A DNA stretch of 64,000 nt from Herbaspirillum sp. 3R11 (GTDB taxonomy: Bacteria > Pseudomonadota > Gammaproteobacteria > Burkholderiales > Burkholderiaceae_D), in the NCBI RefSeq assembly GCF_004563925.1, contig NZ_SPNJ01000003.1, positions 620,001 through 684,000 on the forward strand. The letters run 5' to 3'. The position numbers and the translations under genes are program-made. The notes under the pieces are model-generated. The model made no database searches. It saw nothing but the letters and a program-made list of their open reading frames with translations, and was not told the DNA's origin. Positions 32,809 to 43,940 of this stretch are shown in pieces; position 1 is the first letter of the stretch; each line of letters begins with the position of its first letter.

Positions 32809-34458
32809 ATGCTGCCCATCACTCCGCGTCCCTATCAGGACATCTGCAACGCCTTCCGCTGGGATATTCCCGAGCACTACAACATCGGCATCGACGTCTG
32901 CGACAAATGGGCGCTGCGCGAACCCGGCAGGCTGGCGCTGATTCACGTCGGCGCCGATGGCGCCAGCCGCAATTACAGCTTCGGCGAAATCAAGGAAAGC
33001 TCGGACCGCCTCGCCAACCTGCTGCTGTCGGCCGGTGCCGGTGTCGGCGACCGCATCGGCATCCTGTTGCCGCAAGCCCCCGAAACCGCCATGGCGCACG
33101 TCGCCGCCTACAAGATCGGCGCGATTGCGATTCCGCTGTTCGCGCTGTTCGGCGCCGAAGCGCTCGAATACCGACTGCACAACAGCGGCACACGCGTGGT
33201 GGTGACCAACGCCGTCGGCGCGGCCAAGCTGGCCGGCATCCGCGACCGCTTGCCGGCGCTGAAAACCGTCTTCACGATTGACGGCGCCTTCGACGGCACG
33301 GTTGACCTGCATCAGGCGCTGAAACACGCGAGCAGCGATCTGACGCCGGTGCTGACCAAAGCCGAAGACCCGGCCGTCATCATCTATACCTCCGGCACCA
33401 CCGGCCAGCCCAAGGGCGCGCTGCATGCGCACCGGGTGTTGCTGGGTCATCTGCCGGGCGTAGAGATGTCGCACAATTTGTTCCCCATGGAAGGCGACCG
33501 CATCTGGACACCGGCCGACTGGGCCTGGATCGGCGGCCTGCTCGACGTGCTGCTGCCGGCCTGGCATCACGGCGTCGCCGTGGTGGCGCATCGCTTTGAA
33601 AAATTCACCGGCGAAGCGGCCTTCCAGCTGCTGCAGGATCAGGGCGTGCGCAACACCTTCCTGCCGCCGACTGCGCTGAAGATGATGCGCACCGTCGCCG
33701 ATCCGGAAACACGCTGGCGCTTCCAGTTGCGCTCGGTCGCCAGCGGCGGCGAATCGCTCGGCGCCGAGTTGCTGGACTGGGGCCGCAAGACCTTCGGCCT
33801 CACCATCAACGAGTTCTACGGCCAGACCGAATGCAACATGACGATCTCGTCCAACGCCGCCGTCATGGCCTGCCGCCCGGGCGCCATCGGCCGCGCCGCA
33901 CCCGGACACACGCTGGCCATCGTCGACGCCGACGGTAAAGCTCTGCCGCACGGCAGCGACGGCAACATCGCGGTGCAGCGTCCCGACCCGGTGATGTTTC
34001 TGCAGTACTGGAACAACCCGCAAGCCACCGCCGACAAGTTCGTCGGCGACTGGCTTCTGACGGGCGACACCGGTTGCATGGATGACGAGGGTTATATCCG
34101 TTTCGTCGGCCGCGACGACGATGTCATCACTTCGGCCGGTTACCGCATCGGCCCCGGCGAAATCGAAGACAACATTCTGCAGCACGCTGCCGTCAAGATG
34201 GTCGCGGTGATCGGCTCACCCGATCCGCAGCGCACCGAAATCGTGGTGGCCGTGATCGTGCTCAACGATGGCTTCACGGGCGACGACAAGCTCAAGCGCG
34301 AGATCCAGGATCACGTCAAGGTGAAGCTGGCCGCACACGAATATCCGAGGGAAGTTTTCTTCGTTGATGAGTTGCCGATGACGACCACCGGCAAAGTGAT
34401 CCGGCGGGAGTTGCGCGCGATGGTGGGGGAATGGCGCAAGCTTGGCGACGCGGCATGA
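32809..34458 (+). CDS. AMP-dependent acyl-CoA synthetase
   Basis: 549-residue ANL-family ligase. The P-loop-like motif YTSGTTGQPKGA, the adenine-binding NEFYGQTECN, LTGDTG with the hinge Asp and the catalytic Lys region TTTGKVIRREL near the C-terminus are all present. The start MLPITPRPYQDICNAFRWD and the ADWAWIGGLLDVLLPAWHHG stretch suggest a medium-chain or aryl/alkanoyl-CoA synthetase rather than acetyl-CoA synthetase. It makes an acyl-CoA from a free acid, ATP and CoA. AGGAGA precedes the ATG. It stands alone, divergent from yajC; the substrate is not indicated by neighbours. Confidence 0.85.
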   Translation: MLPITPRPYQDICNAFRWDIPEHYNIGIDVCDKWALREPGRLALIHVGADGASRNYSFGEIKESSDRLANLLLSAGAGVGDRIGILLPQAPETAMAHVAAYKIGAIAIPLFALFGAEALEYRLHNSGTRVVVTNAVGAAKLAGIRDRLPALKTVFTIDGAFDGTVDLHQALKHASSDLTPVLTKAEDPAVIIYTSGTTGQPKGALHAHRVLLGHLPGVEMSHNLFPMEGDRIWTPADWAWIGGLLDVLLPAWHHGVAVVAHRFEKFTGEAAFQLLQDQGVRNTFLPPTALKMMRTVADPETRWRFQLRSVASGGESLGAELLDWGRKTFGLTINEFYGQTECNMTISSNAAVMACRPGAIGRAAPGHTLAIVDADGKALPHGSDGNIAVQRPDPVMFLQYWNNPQATADKFVGDWLLTGDTGCMDDEGYIRFVGRDDDVITSAGYRIGPGEIEDNILQHAAVKMVAVIGSPDPQRTEIVVAVIVLNDGFTGDDKLKREIQDHVKVKLAAHEYPREVFFVDELPMTTTGKVIRRELRAMVGEWRKLGDAA

Positions 34459-34473
34459 ACCGGTCCGAGGTCT

Positions 34474-34511
34474 AAAAAAAACATCCGGGCGGGCACTGCC
34501 CGACCGGATGT
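34474..34511 (-). terminator. rho-independent terminator of the second porin gene
   Basis: ACATCCGG (34481-34488) pairs with CCGGATGT (34504-34511), with an inner GGGC/GCCC stem. The minus strand continues into eight T (complement of A 34474-34481). Confidence 0.9.
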
Positions 34512-34564
34512 CAACCTCAAGCTACAGGGGATGTCGACTTACAAAAAATCTACAGCAACTCCAT

Positions 34565-35743
34565 TTAGAACAGGTGACGGAAACCGACCATCAGCACAGT
34601 CTGATTGCGTCCCGATGATGGCGAACCGTTTTGTGAATCGCCGACCACGGCCACGGCGTCGACAATGCTGCCGGCGGTCTTACCCAAGGTCTGGCCGCGT
34701 GCCAGCTGATACGCCTCCAGCAGGTAAATCGCCGAACGCTTGGAGAACGAATAGGTTTGCTCCAGCGCGACCTGGTGATATTTCGCCGCATTGCTGATGC
34801 CGTTGGCGGACTTCTCGAAGGTGTAGCTGTAACCACCCGCCAGAGCCACTTGCGGCGTCAGTTGGTAAGTCGTGATCAGGCCCAGCGTCTGAAAGGTCGC
34901 CTTTTGCGTAAACAACGATCCGTTACCCGGCTTGTATTGCGCGTTGGCGTAGTTGGCGCCGAACATCCATTTGTCGATCGTGTAGCGCATCGCACCGGCG
35001 ATCATCTGCACGTTGTCCGAAGACACATAGCCGTTGTTGATCGCCGAAGTCGAGAAGCTGCCGGATGCCGTGGAGTTCCACGCGTTGGCAGGACCGGAAC
35101 CGTTCTTCAGGCGTTGATAGCCCAAGGCGAAGTTCCAGGCGCCGACGTCGTATTTGGCTGCAAGGCTGTAGGTATTGCCGGTCGAGGTGCTGCCGGCGGT
35201 TTCGCCGAAACCGTACAAGGCGCTGACTTGCGCGCCGCCGAACACCGGCGTCGAGTAGGTCACCGAATTGCTGATGCGCACTGTAGTGTCAAGACCATCA
35301 ACGTCGCCCGGGTGAGCGCCGGTGGCGCCGGTCAGCACGCTGGTCGGGCCGATCGCGCCGACGTACAGGAAGTAAGGCGTGTATTGGCGACCGGTGGTGA
35401 CGGTGCCGTAGCTGCTATTGGTCAGCCCGACGAAGGACTGGCGGTTGAACAGCGTATTGGCAGAACTCATGGCGCCGGTGTTGATGTCGAAACCATTTTC
35501 CAGCGTGAAGATCGCCTGCGATCCGCCACCCAGGTCCTCAGCACCCTTGAAGCCGATCTTGCTGGCCGCCAGGTTGCCGGTGCGCAGGTACAGATTGTGC
35601 AGCCCGCCCTGATTGTTGGTGTAGACCAGCGCGTTGTCGAGCGCACCGTAAATCGTCACGCTGCTCTGTGCGGATGCCTGCACCGATGCGCCGGCGGCGG
35701 CGATGGCCAGTCCTCCCATTACCCAACTGCGTCGTAATTTCAT
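34565..35743 (-). CDS. outer-membrane porin, betaproteobacterial general porin family
   Basis: 392 residues from MKLRRSWVMGGLAIAAAGAS at 35743, preceded by GAGGAGAGGAA; the frame to 35917 is rejected. The signal peptide ends in VQASA-QSSVTIYG. As in the other porin of this window the first strand is QSSVTIYGALD, EDLGGGSQAIFTLENGFD follows near residue 75-95, and the C-terminus VGFRHLF ends in Phe. It is next to the GntR-mannonate dehydratase-kinase unit and may feed it with uronate-derived acids, but it is transcribed alone with its own terminator. Confidence 0.92.
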   Translation of the reverse strand: MKLRRSWVMGGLAIAAAGASVQASAQSSVTIYGALDNALVYTNNQGGLHNLYLRTGNLAASKIGFKGAEDLGGGSQAIFTLENGFDINTGAMSSANTLFNRQSFVGLTNSSYGTVTTGRQYTPYFLYVGAIGPTSVLTGATGAHPGDVDGLDTTVRISNSVTYSTPVFGGAQVSALYGFGETAGSTSTGNTYSLAAKYDVGAWNFALGYQRLKNGSGPANAWNSTASGSFSTSAINNGYVSSDNVQMIAGAMRYTIDKWMFGANYANAQYKPGNGSLFTQKATFQTLGLITTYQLTPQVALAGGYSYTFEKSANGISNAAKYHQVALEQTYSFSKRSAIYLLEAYQLARGQTLGKTAGSIVDAVAVVGDSQNGSPSSGRNQTVLMVGFRHLF

Positions 35744-36095
35744 TTCCTCTCCTCTTCTTGGATGATTGCGGTATTGCTCCGCCCTAAATTGATTCCGGTC
35801 CTGCGGGGCGAGACCGGATTCAAAACTGTTGCGCGGCCCGGCTGCCTGCCATTGGCCCACAGACGTCGATCGCAGACGCAAAAACTCCCCCTTGCGGCAA
35901 GGTTGAGCCTGCTGCAATGCTTACGTAGTCAAAGGGGAACGCCGCTGGCGCGGCGCTGATCAGTTCAGGCCGCGTCCTATGTGAAGGGCGGGAATGCGCA
36001 CAAGGATGTGCAGATGCTGATTGTTTTCATCGCTGTCTCCGTCATGTGTGACGTCCTCTGCGGGACGCTGCGTCAACATGGCGAAGAAACAGGTT
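35744..36095. other. gene-free gap with two hairpins, upstream of the second porin
   Basis: TCCGGTC (35794-35800) pairs with GACCGGA (35812-35818), and CGCCGC-TGGC-GCGGCG lies at 35940-35955. The first lies in the porin leader. I see no convincing gene or terminator for the GntR gene here. Confidence 0.4.
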
Positions 36096-36872
36096 CTATC
36101 GCCATGCTTTCTTGAATTCGTTCATCACCCGTTCCAGGTGCTCGCGCATCGCATCACGCGCGGCCACCGGATCGCGCGCCACCAGCGCATCGAACACTTT
36201 CTGGTGCTCTTCGAGCGAGGCTTCGCGCAATTGCGGGGTGTGGAAATGTTCTTCCAGCTTCTTCCACAACACGCCGCGCAACTGATCCCACAATGCCGTG
36301 ACGACTTGCGCCATCACGCTGTTGCCGCTGGCTTCAGCGATGCGGATGTGGAACAACCGGTCATCCGCTTCGTTGGCCAGCTTGTCGTTGAAGTTGCGCC
36401 CCATCGCCGCCAGCTGCGCATAGATCTTGTCGATGTCGGCGTCGCTGCGGTTCTGCGCCGCCAATGCCGCCACTTCCGATTCGATCACCCAGCGCGCCCG
36501 CAACAATTCGAACGGGCCGGCGCCGCCATCGGGAATGAAGCCGACCGGCTTGGTCGCCGCGTCGCACACATAGATCCCCGAACCGCCGCGCACTTCCACC
36601 AGTCCCTGCACTTCGAGCGCGATGATCGCTTCGCGCACCGAGGTGCGGCTGATTTCAAACCGCTCCGCCAGGCTGCGTTCGGAAGGCAGGCGTTCGCCGA
36701 CCTTGAACTCGCCCTGCAGAATCAGATCTGCAATCTGCTCCGCCAGCCGCTGATACGAGCGCTCCGGCGCTGAAACTGGTTCCAACAATTCTGAACGTGC
36801 TGCTTTTCTGACTGCTTTATTTACTGCCTGGTCCACATTTGCGGCTGATGATCGACTCTGACGATCTGCCAT
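36096..36872 (-). CDS. GntR-family regulator, FadR/FCD subfamily
   Basis: 258 residues from the ATG at 36872 with GAGGG 5 bases upstream; a GTG two codons earlier is the alternative. The winged helix is YQRLAEQIADLILQGEFKVGERLPSERSLAERFEISRTSVREAI (about residues 42-85). The all-helical FCD effector domain follows from about 115 (LRARWVIESEVAALAA...HIRIAEASGN), with metal-ligand His/Asp residues typical of the domain. It is divergent from the mannonate dehydratase gene, with three TTGGT-N3-ACCAA-like sites between. It probably represses uronate catabolism and itself. Confidence 0.88.
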   Translation of the reverse strand: MADRQSRSSAANVDQAVNKAVRKAARSELLEPVSAPERSYQRLAEQIADLILQGEFKVGERLPSERSLAERFEISRTSVREAIIALEVQGLVEVRGGSGIYVCDAATKPVGFIPDGGAGPFELLRARWVIESEVAALAAQNRSDADIDKIYAQLAAMGRNFNDKLANEADDRLFHIRIAEASGNSVMAQVVTALWDQLRGVLWKKLEEHFHTPQLREASLEEHQKVFDALVARDPVAARDAMREHLERVMNEFKKAWR

Positions 36873-36896
36873 AAACACCCTCTTTTTTACTTTAAA

Positions 36897-37100
36897 TTGG
36901 TCTATCCACTGTATAGAAAAGCAGCGTTCAAAGCAAACAGTGGCTTACCAATTTCAGCGATACTCTCATTTTGGTCTAACCATGTCAACGATTATGCAGA
37001 CCAATCTGTGGCTTAAAAACAAACGCCAGCAAGCGATCCCGCTGATACCGGAGTTGCAACAAGCAAATTGGAATGCCATAATAAATATTGGTTAGACCAA
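36897..37100. promoter_or_regulatory. three FCD/GntR-type operators between gntR-type gene and manD
   Basis: TTGGTCTATCCAC (36897-36909), TTGGTCTAACCAT (36971-36983) and TTGGTTAGACCAA (37088-37100) share the TGGT-N3-ACCA form of FadR-subfamily sites; the last is a perfect inverted repeat. Site spacing is 74 and 117 bp. The 308-bp gap holds no gene. Confidence 0.7.
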
Positions 37101-37180
37101 ATTTATTTTTCACCCAGAACAGCGGGACGCCCGGCAACGTAATCCGGACCGTCCGGCACCGAGACAAGGAAATCGCATCC

Positions 37181-38389
37181 ATGAAGATCCTCAGCGCCAA
37201 GGTCATCGTGACCTGCCCGGGCCGCAACTTCGTCACACTCAAGATAGAAACCGACCAGGGCATTTACGGTATTGGCGACGCCACCCTCAATGGACGCGAA
37301 CTCGCGGTCAAATCCTATCTTGAAGACCACATCATTCCCTGCCTGATCGGCCGCGACGCCTCGCGCATCGAAGACACCTGGCAATACCTGTATCGCGGCG
37401 GCTACTGGCGTCGCGGCCCGGTCACCATGACCGCGATCGCCGCCGTCGACATGGCGCTGTGGGACATCAAGGGCAAGGCCGCCAACCTGCCGGTGTATCA
37501 ACTGCTGGGCGGCAAGAGCCGCGACGCCGTGATGGTCTACGGCCACGCCAACGGCCGCGACCATGCCGAGGCGCTGGACGCCGTCGGTCACTACATCGAC
37601 ATGGGTTACAAGGCCATCCGCGTGCAGTCGGGCGTACCGGGACTGGACAAGGCCTACGGCGTCGGCAAGGGCAACATGTACTACGAACCGGCCGACAAGG
37701 GCCTGCCGGACGAAGAAATCTGGGACACGCCGCTGTACCTGCGCCACACGCCCGACCTGTTCGAAAAAGTCCGCGTCAAATATGGCAGCGATCATCACCT
37801 GCTACACGATTGCCATCACCGCCTCAAGCCTATCGAAGCGGCGCAGCTGGGCAAATCGCTGGAGCAGTTCAAGCTGTTCTGGATGGAGGACGCCACCCCG
37901 GCCGAGAATCAGGAAGCTTTCAAGCTGATCCGCCAACACACCACCACGCCGCTGGCCGTGGGCGAGATCATGAGCTCGATCTGGGACTGCAAGGACCTGA
38001 TCCAGAACCAGCTGATCGACTACATCCGCACCACCGTGGTCCATGCCGGCGGCATCACGCACCTGCGCCGCATCGCCGATCTCGCCTCGCTGTACCAGGT
38101 GCACACCGGCTGCCACGGCGCCACCGACCTGTCGCCGGTGAGCATGGCGGCGGCGCTCAACTTCAATATGTGGGTGCCGAATTTCGGTATCCAGGAATAC
38201 ATGCGTCATACGCCGGAAACCGACGCGGTCTTCCCGCACGGCTACTACTTCGACAAGGGTTACCTGGTGCTGCCGGATGCGCCGGGACTGGGTGTCGACA
38301 TCGACGAATCGGCTGCGCTCAAATTCCCGTATGAACGCGCCTATCTGCCAACCTGCCGCCTGCGCGACGGCACGGTGTGGAACTGGTAA
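37181..38389 (+). CDS. manD: D-mannonate dehydratase, enolase superfamily (ManD/RspA type)
   Basis: 402 residues from the ATG at 37181, with AAGGAA upstream; a frame from 37088 starts inside an operator. The metal ligands fall at D210, E236 and E262, with H212, R147, Y159 and H312 in the positions described for the characterised high-efficiency ManD enzymes. It converts D-mannonate to 2-keto-3-deoxy-D-gluconate. Lengthy identity to the RspA group is evident ([18 protein letters not shown] over 211-228). The KDG kinase gene follows after a hairpin. Members of this group vary in efficiency between mannonate and gluconate. Confidence 0.9.
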   Translation: MKILSAKVIVTCPGRNFVTLKIETDQGIYGIGDATLNGRELAVKSYLEDHIIPCLIGRDASRIEDTWQYLYRGGYWRRGPVTMTAIAAVDMALWDIKGKAANLPVYQLLGGKSRDAVMVYGHANGRDHAEALDAVGHYIDMGYKAIRVQSGVPGLDKAYGVGKGNMYYEPADKGLPDEEIWDTPLYLRHTPDLFEKVRVKYGSDHHLLHDCHHRLKPIEAAQLGKSLEQFKLFWMEDATPAENQEAFKLIRQHTTTPLAVGEIMSSIWDCKDLIQNQLIDYIRTTVVHAGGITHLRRIADLASLYQVHTGCHGATDLSPVSMAAALNFNMWVPNFGIQEYMRHTPETDAVFPHGYYFDKGYLVLPDAPGLGVDIDESAALKFPYERAYLPTCRLRDGTVWNW

Positions 38390-38408
38390 GGACGGTTCGC
38401 TCCCTGCA

Positions 38409-38433
38409 ATGCCGCACGCCGTGCGGCATTTTT
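38409..38433 (+). terminator. terminator-like hairpin between manD and the kinase gene
   Basis: ATGCCGCAC (38409-38417) pairs perfectly with GTGCGGCAT (38421-38429), followed by TTTTTA. Because the kinase gene starts 30 bases later with no obvious promoter, this may reduce rather than stop read-through. Confidence 0.75.
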
Positions 38434-38462
38434 ATTGCCCTGAAAGACGCATGAGAAATCCC

Positions 38463-39422
38463 ATGACGACACCGCAAGCCTGGTTCATCGGCGAATGCAT
38501 GATCGAACTGCGCCCCACTCACCCCCTGCAGCCGCTGCATGATGCTCAACACCTGCCGCGCGCGATGGCGCAATCGTTTTCCGGGGATGTCTACAACACG
38601 GCCGTGTATTTCCGTCGCCGCAGTACACAAGTCGGGAGTCAGTTCATTTCGGCCGCAGGCAGCGACAGCATCAGCACATCGTTGCGCGACGAGGTAACAC
38701 GGCAAGGCATCGGCACCGGCCTGATGGCAGTCCATCCGGACGCCCTGCCCGGCTTGTACTGGATCGAAACCAACGCCGCCGGCGAACGCTCCTTCCTTTA
38801 CTGGCGCCAGCAATCGGCGGCGCGCCACATGCTTGACGAGGCCCATGCCGAGGCACTGATGCAGCAGGCGGCGCAATGCGGCTTGTTGTATTTCTCCGGT
38901 ATCACACTGGCCATCCTCGACCATGCGCGTCGCAGTCGCCTGCTCGATCTGGCGCATGCGGTGCGGGCACACGGCGGCTGGGTGGCGTTCGACAGCAACT
39001 ACCGTCCGCGCCTGTGGCAGTCGCGCGACGAAGCCTTGCACTGGACTCGACTGGCGCTGGCGCAGGCCAGCCACGCACTGGTCACGCTCGATGATGAAAG
39101 CGCCCTGCACGGCGACGTTGACGCGCAAGCCTGCCTGCAGCGCACGCGCGCCGCCGGCGTCGGGGAAGTGGTGGTGAAGTTGGGGGAGCAAGGTTGCCTG
39201 GTGCACGCGGCCGGCATGGAGGCGGCGCAAGCGGTGGCGACACAAAAAGTGGCGGCGATCGATACGACCGCGGCCGGGGATTCCTTCAACGCCGCTTATC
39301 TGGCGGCGCGACGCCAAGGCGCTTCCACCATCGCGGCAGCCGAGGCCGGCTGCGCACTGGCGGCCAGCGTAGTGATGCATCCCGGCGCGATCATGCCGCC
39401 GGAAGCAATGCCGCCGTTCTGA
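38463..39422 (+). CDS. kdgK: 2-keto-3-deoxygluconate kinase, PfkB family
   Basis: 319 residues from the ATG at 38463; the ATG at 38451 is equally possible because neither has a strong ribosome site. PfkB-fold sugar kinase: the N-terminal GECMIELRP, the KDG-kinase-like SGDVYNTAVY and the C-terminal anion-hole motif DTTAAGDSFNAAY with the catalytic Asp. It should phosphorylate the KDG made by ManD to KDPG, which enters the Entner-Doudoroff aldolase step; no KDPG aldolase lies in the window. It converges on tgt with the two stop codons directly adjacent. Confidence 0.83.
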   Translation: MTTPQAWFIGECMIELRPTHPLQPLHDAQHLPRAMAQSFSGDVYNTAVYFRRRSTQVGSQFISAAGSDSISTSLRDEVTRQGIGTGLMAVHPDALPGLYWIETNAAGERSFLYWRQQSAARHMLDEAHAEALMQQAAQCGLLYFSGITLAILDHARRSRLLDLAHAVRAHGGWVAFDSNYRPRLWQSRDEALHWTRLALAQASHALVTLDDESALHGDVDAQACLQRTRAAGVGEVVVKLGEQGCLVHAAGMEAAQAVATQKVAAIDTTAAGDSFNAAYLAARRQGASTIAAAEAGCALAASVVMHPGAIMPPEAMPPF

Positions 39423-41581
<2,159 letters not shown>

Positions 41582-41611
41582 GAAAATAGGCAATGAAAGC
41601 GGAAAAGCAGC

Positions 41612-41664
41612 AAATACTGTAATAAATACTGTAAATAAGCACAGTAAAAGCGCAGTAAAATAGC
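41612..41664. repeat. tandem CTGTAA/CAGTAA repeats in the queA-recG promoter region
   Basis: AAATACTGTAAT (41612-41623) is followed immediately by AAATACTGTAAA (41624-41635), then by two inverted-type copies CAGTAAAAGCG and CAGTAAAATAGCG (41642-41664). Four half-sites at 11-18 bp spacing in the divergent promoter suggest a regulator or architectural protein site. Confidence 0.5.
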
Positions 41665-41710
41665 GCCGAACCCTCTATTTTACGCTTTCTCGACATAGAA
41701 ACCCCTCTGC

Positions 41711-43849
41711 ATGCCAGCACCGAAGAAGAAAGCTTCTGCCGACAGCACGAAGACGGCGACTGCGGTCAAGGCCGCCAAGAGCGCCCCGCCGTTGAGCAAC
41801 GCCCAGAAAACCCTCAACAAGCTGGCCAAGCTGGGGCTGCGCAGCGACATGGACCTGGCGCTGCACCTGCCGCTGCGCTACGAGGACGAAACCCAGGTCA
41901 TGAGCATCCACGACGCCAGCCTGCGCGGCACGCAGATGGTGCAGGTCGAAGGTGTGGTCACCAAGAGCGACGTCCAGTTCCGTCCACGCCGCCAATTGGT
42001 GGTCACGATTGCCGACGACAGCGGCCCGCTGGTGATGCGCTTCCTCAACTTCTACGGCAGCCAGGCTACGCAACTGGCCGAAGGCGTGCGCGTGCGGGTG
42101 CGCGGCGAATTGCGCCATGGTTTCTTCGGCGCCGAGATGGTCCATCCCACCTATAAAGTCGTGTTGGAAGGTGCGCCGTTGCCGACCTCATTGACGCCGG
42201 TTTACCCGGCCGGCGAAGGCCTGTCGCAAGCCTACCTGCGCAAGGCCATCGGCGGCGCGCTGTCGCGCATCGACTGGCGCGACACGCTGCCGCCGGCGCT
42301 GCTGGCCGAACTCAAGCTGGACGGCTTCGAAGCTTCGGTGCGCCAGCTGCACAATCCGCCCACCGACGTCGACGAATACGCGCTCGAAGAACGCTCGCAC
42401 CCGGCCTGGATCCGCATGAAGTTCGACGAACTGCTGGCGCAGCAGTTGTCGCTCAAGCGCGCCCAGGCGGCGCGGCGTGCGCGCAACGCCAGCGCGCTGC
42501 CGACCATCGGCAAGATTTCCAAGGCCTTCATCAAGCAGTTGCCGTTCAAGCTGACCGGCGCCCAGCAACGCGTGCTGGAAGAGATCCGCCACGACCTGCA
42601 GGAATCCTTCCCGATGCAACGGCTGCTGCAGGGCGACGTCGGCAGCGGCAAGACCGTGGTCGCTGCGGTCGCCGCCGCGCAAGCCATCGACAGCGGCTTC
42701 CAGGCGGTGCTGATGGCGCCGACCGAAATCCTGGCCGACCAGCATTTCCGCAAGATCGCCGCGTGGATGGAGCCGCTCGGCGTCAAGGTCGCCTGGCTCA
42801 CCGGCAGCCTCAAGAAAAAAGAAAAAGCCGAAGCCAACGCGCTCATCGAATCCGGCGAAGCGCGCCTGGTCATCGGCACGCATGCGCTGATCCAGGACAA
42901 CGTGCAGTTCCGGAAACTCGGCCTGGTGATCGTCGACGAACAACATCGCTTCGGCGTCGGCCAGCGGCTGGCGCTGCGCAACAAGGCGCGGGAAGGCGAT
43001 GCGGACATCAACGCCCCGCTGCAAACCGTGCCGCATCAGCTGATGATGTCAGCCACGCCGATCCCGCGTACGCTGGCGATGACCTACTACGCCGATCTGG
43101 AAGTCTCGGTAATCGACGAACTGCCGCCCGGCCGCACGCCGATCGTCACGCGCACCATCGACCAGAATCGCCGCGAAGAAGTGATCGCGCGCGTGCACGC
43201 CAACGCCCTGGAAGGCCGCCAGGTCTACTGGGTCTGTCCGCTGATCGAAGAATCCGAAGCCCTGCAACTGCAGACCGCCACCGATACCTATGCGATGCTG
43301 GCCGAAGCGCTGCCCGACCTGCGCATCGGTCTGGTCCACGGCCGTCTCAAGCAAGCCGAAAAGCAGGACGTCATGGACGCCTTCAGCCGTGGCGAAATCC
43401 ACGTGCTGGTCGCCACCACCGTGATCGAAGTCGGCGTCGACGTGCCGAACGCCTCGCTGATGGTGATCGAACACGCCGAACGTTTCGGCCTGTCGCAGTT
43501 GCACCAGCTGCGCGGCCGCGTCGGTCGCGGCGCCGCCGCCAGCGCCTGCATCCTGCTGTACCAGAGCCCGCTAGGCGGCACCGCCAAGCAACGCCTGATG
43601 ACCATGCGCGAAACCTCCGACGGTTTTGAAATCGCCCGCCGCGACCTCGAAATCCGCGGCCCCGGCGAATTCCTCGGCGCACGCCAGTCGGGCGAAGCGC
43701 TGCTGCGCTTTGCCGATCTCGCCACCGATCAGTGGCTGGTGGAAAAGGCCCGCAACCTGGCGCAGACGCTGCTGCAAAATGACGACGCCATTGTCGATGC
43801 GCATTTGCAGCGCTGGCTGGGCGGCAAGGAAGATTTCCTCAAAGTCTGA
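41711..43849 (+). CDS. recG: ATP-dependent DNA helicase RecG
   Basis: 712 residues. The N-terminal wedge (OB-fold) domain spans about 40-190. Helicase motifs follow: GDVGSGKTVVAA (I), MAPTEILADQH (Ia), VDEQHRFGVGQR (II), MSATPIPRTLAMTYY (III), ATTVIEVGVDVPNA (V) and QLRGRVGRG (VI). RecG reverses stalled forks and branch-migrates Holliday junctions. The first 30 residues are Lys/Ala-rich. The ATG follows CCCCTCTGC without a strong ribosome site. In several betaproteobacteria oxyR lies next to recG; here DUF4153 and cytochrome c genes intervene. Confidence 0.95.
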   Translation: MPAPKKKASADSTKTATAVKAAKSAPPLSNAQKTLNKLAKLGLRSDMDLALHLPLRYEDETQVMSIHDASLRGTQMVQVEGVVTKSDVQFRPRRQLVVTIADDSGPLVMRFLNFYGSQATQLAEGVRVRVRGELRHGFFGAEMVHPTYKVVLEGAPLPTSLTPVYPAGEGLSQAYLRKAIGGALSRIDWRDTLPPALLAELKLDGFEASVRQLHNPPTDVDEYALEERSHPAWIRMKFDELLAQQLSLKRAQAARRARNASALPTIGKISKAFIKQLPFKLTGAQQRVLEEIRHDLQESFPMQRLLQGDVGSGKTVVAAVAAAQAIDSGFQAVLMAPTEILADQHFRKIAAWMEPLGVKVAWLTGSLKKKEKAEANALIESGEARLVIGTHALIQDNVQFRKLGLVIVDEQHRFGVGQRLALRNKAREGDADINAPLQTVPHQLMMSATPIPRTLAMTYYADLEVSVIDELPPGRTPIVTRTIDQNRREEVIARVHANALEGRQVYWVCPLIEESEALQLQTATDTYAMLAEALPDLRIGLVHGRLKQAEKQDVMDAFSRGEIHVLVATTVIEVGVDVPNASLMVIEHAERFGLSQLHQLRGRVGRGAAASACILLYQSPLGGTAKQRLMTMRETSDGFEIARRDLEIRGPGEFLGARQSGEALLRFADLATDQWLVEKARNLAQTLLQNDDAIVDAHLQRWLGGKEDFLKV

Positions 43850-43940
43850 CGATATCAGGCGTTTTTCTACCGGGCTCTCCGCCGACGCATTTACAAGCCG
43901 GTCGACTTCAACGACATTAGCGTTTTCCAACGGAGCCATC

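Noticed and set aside
35762-35959. 65-residue open frame in the porin leader gap
   Set aside because: Arg/Leu-rich with no domain; it covers hairpins rather than a coding pattern.
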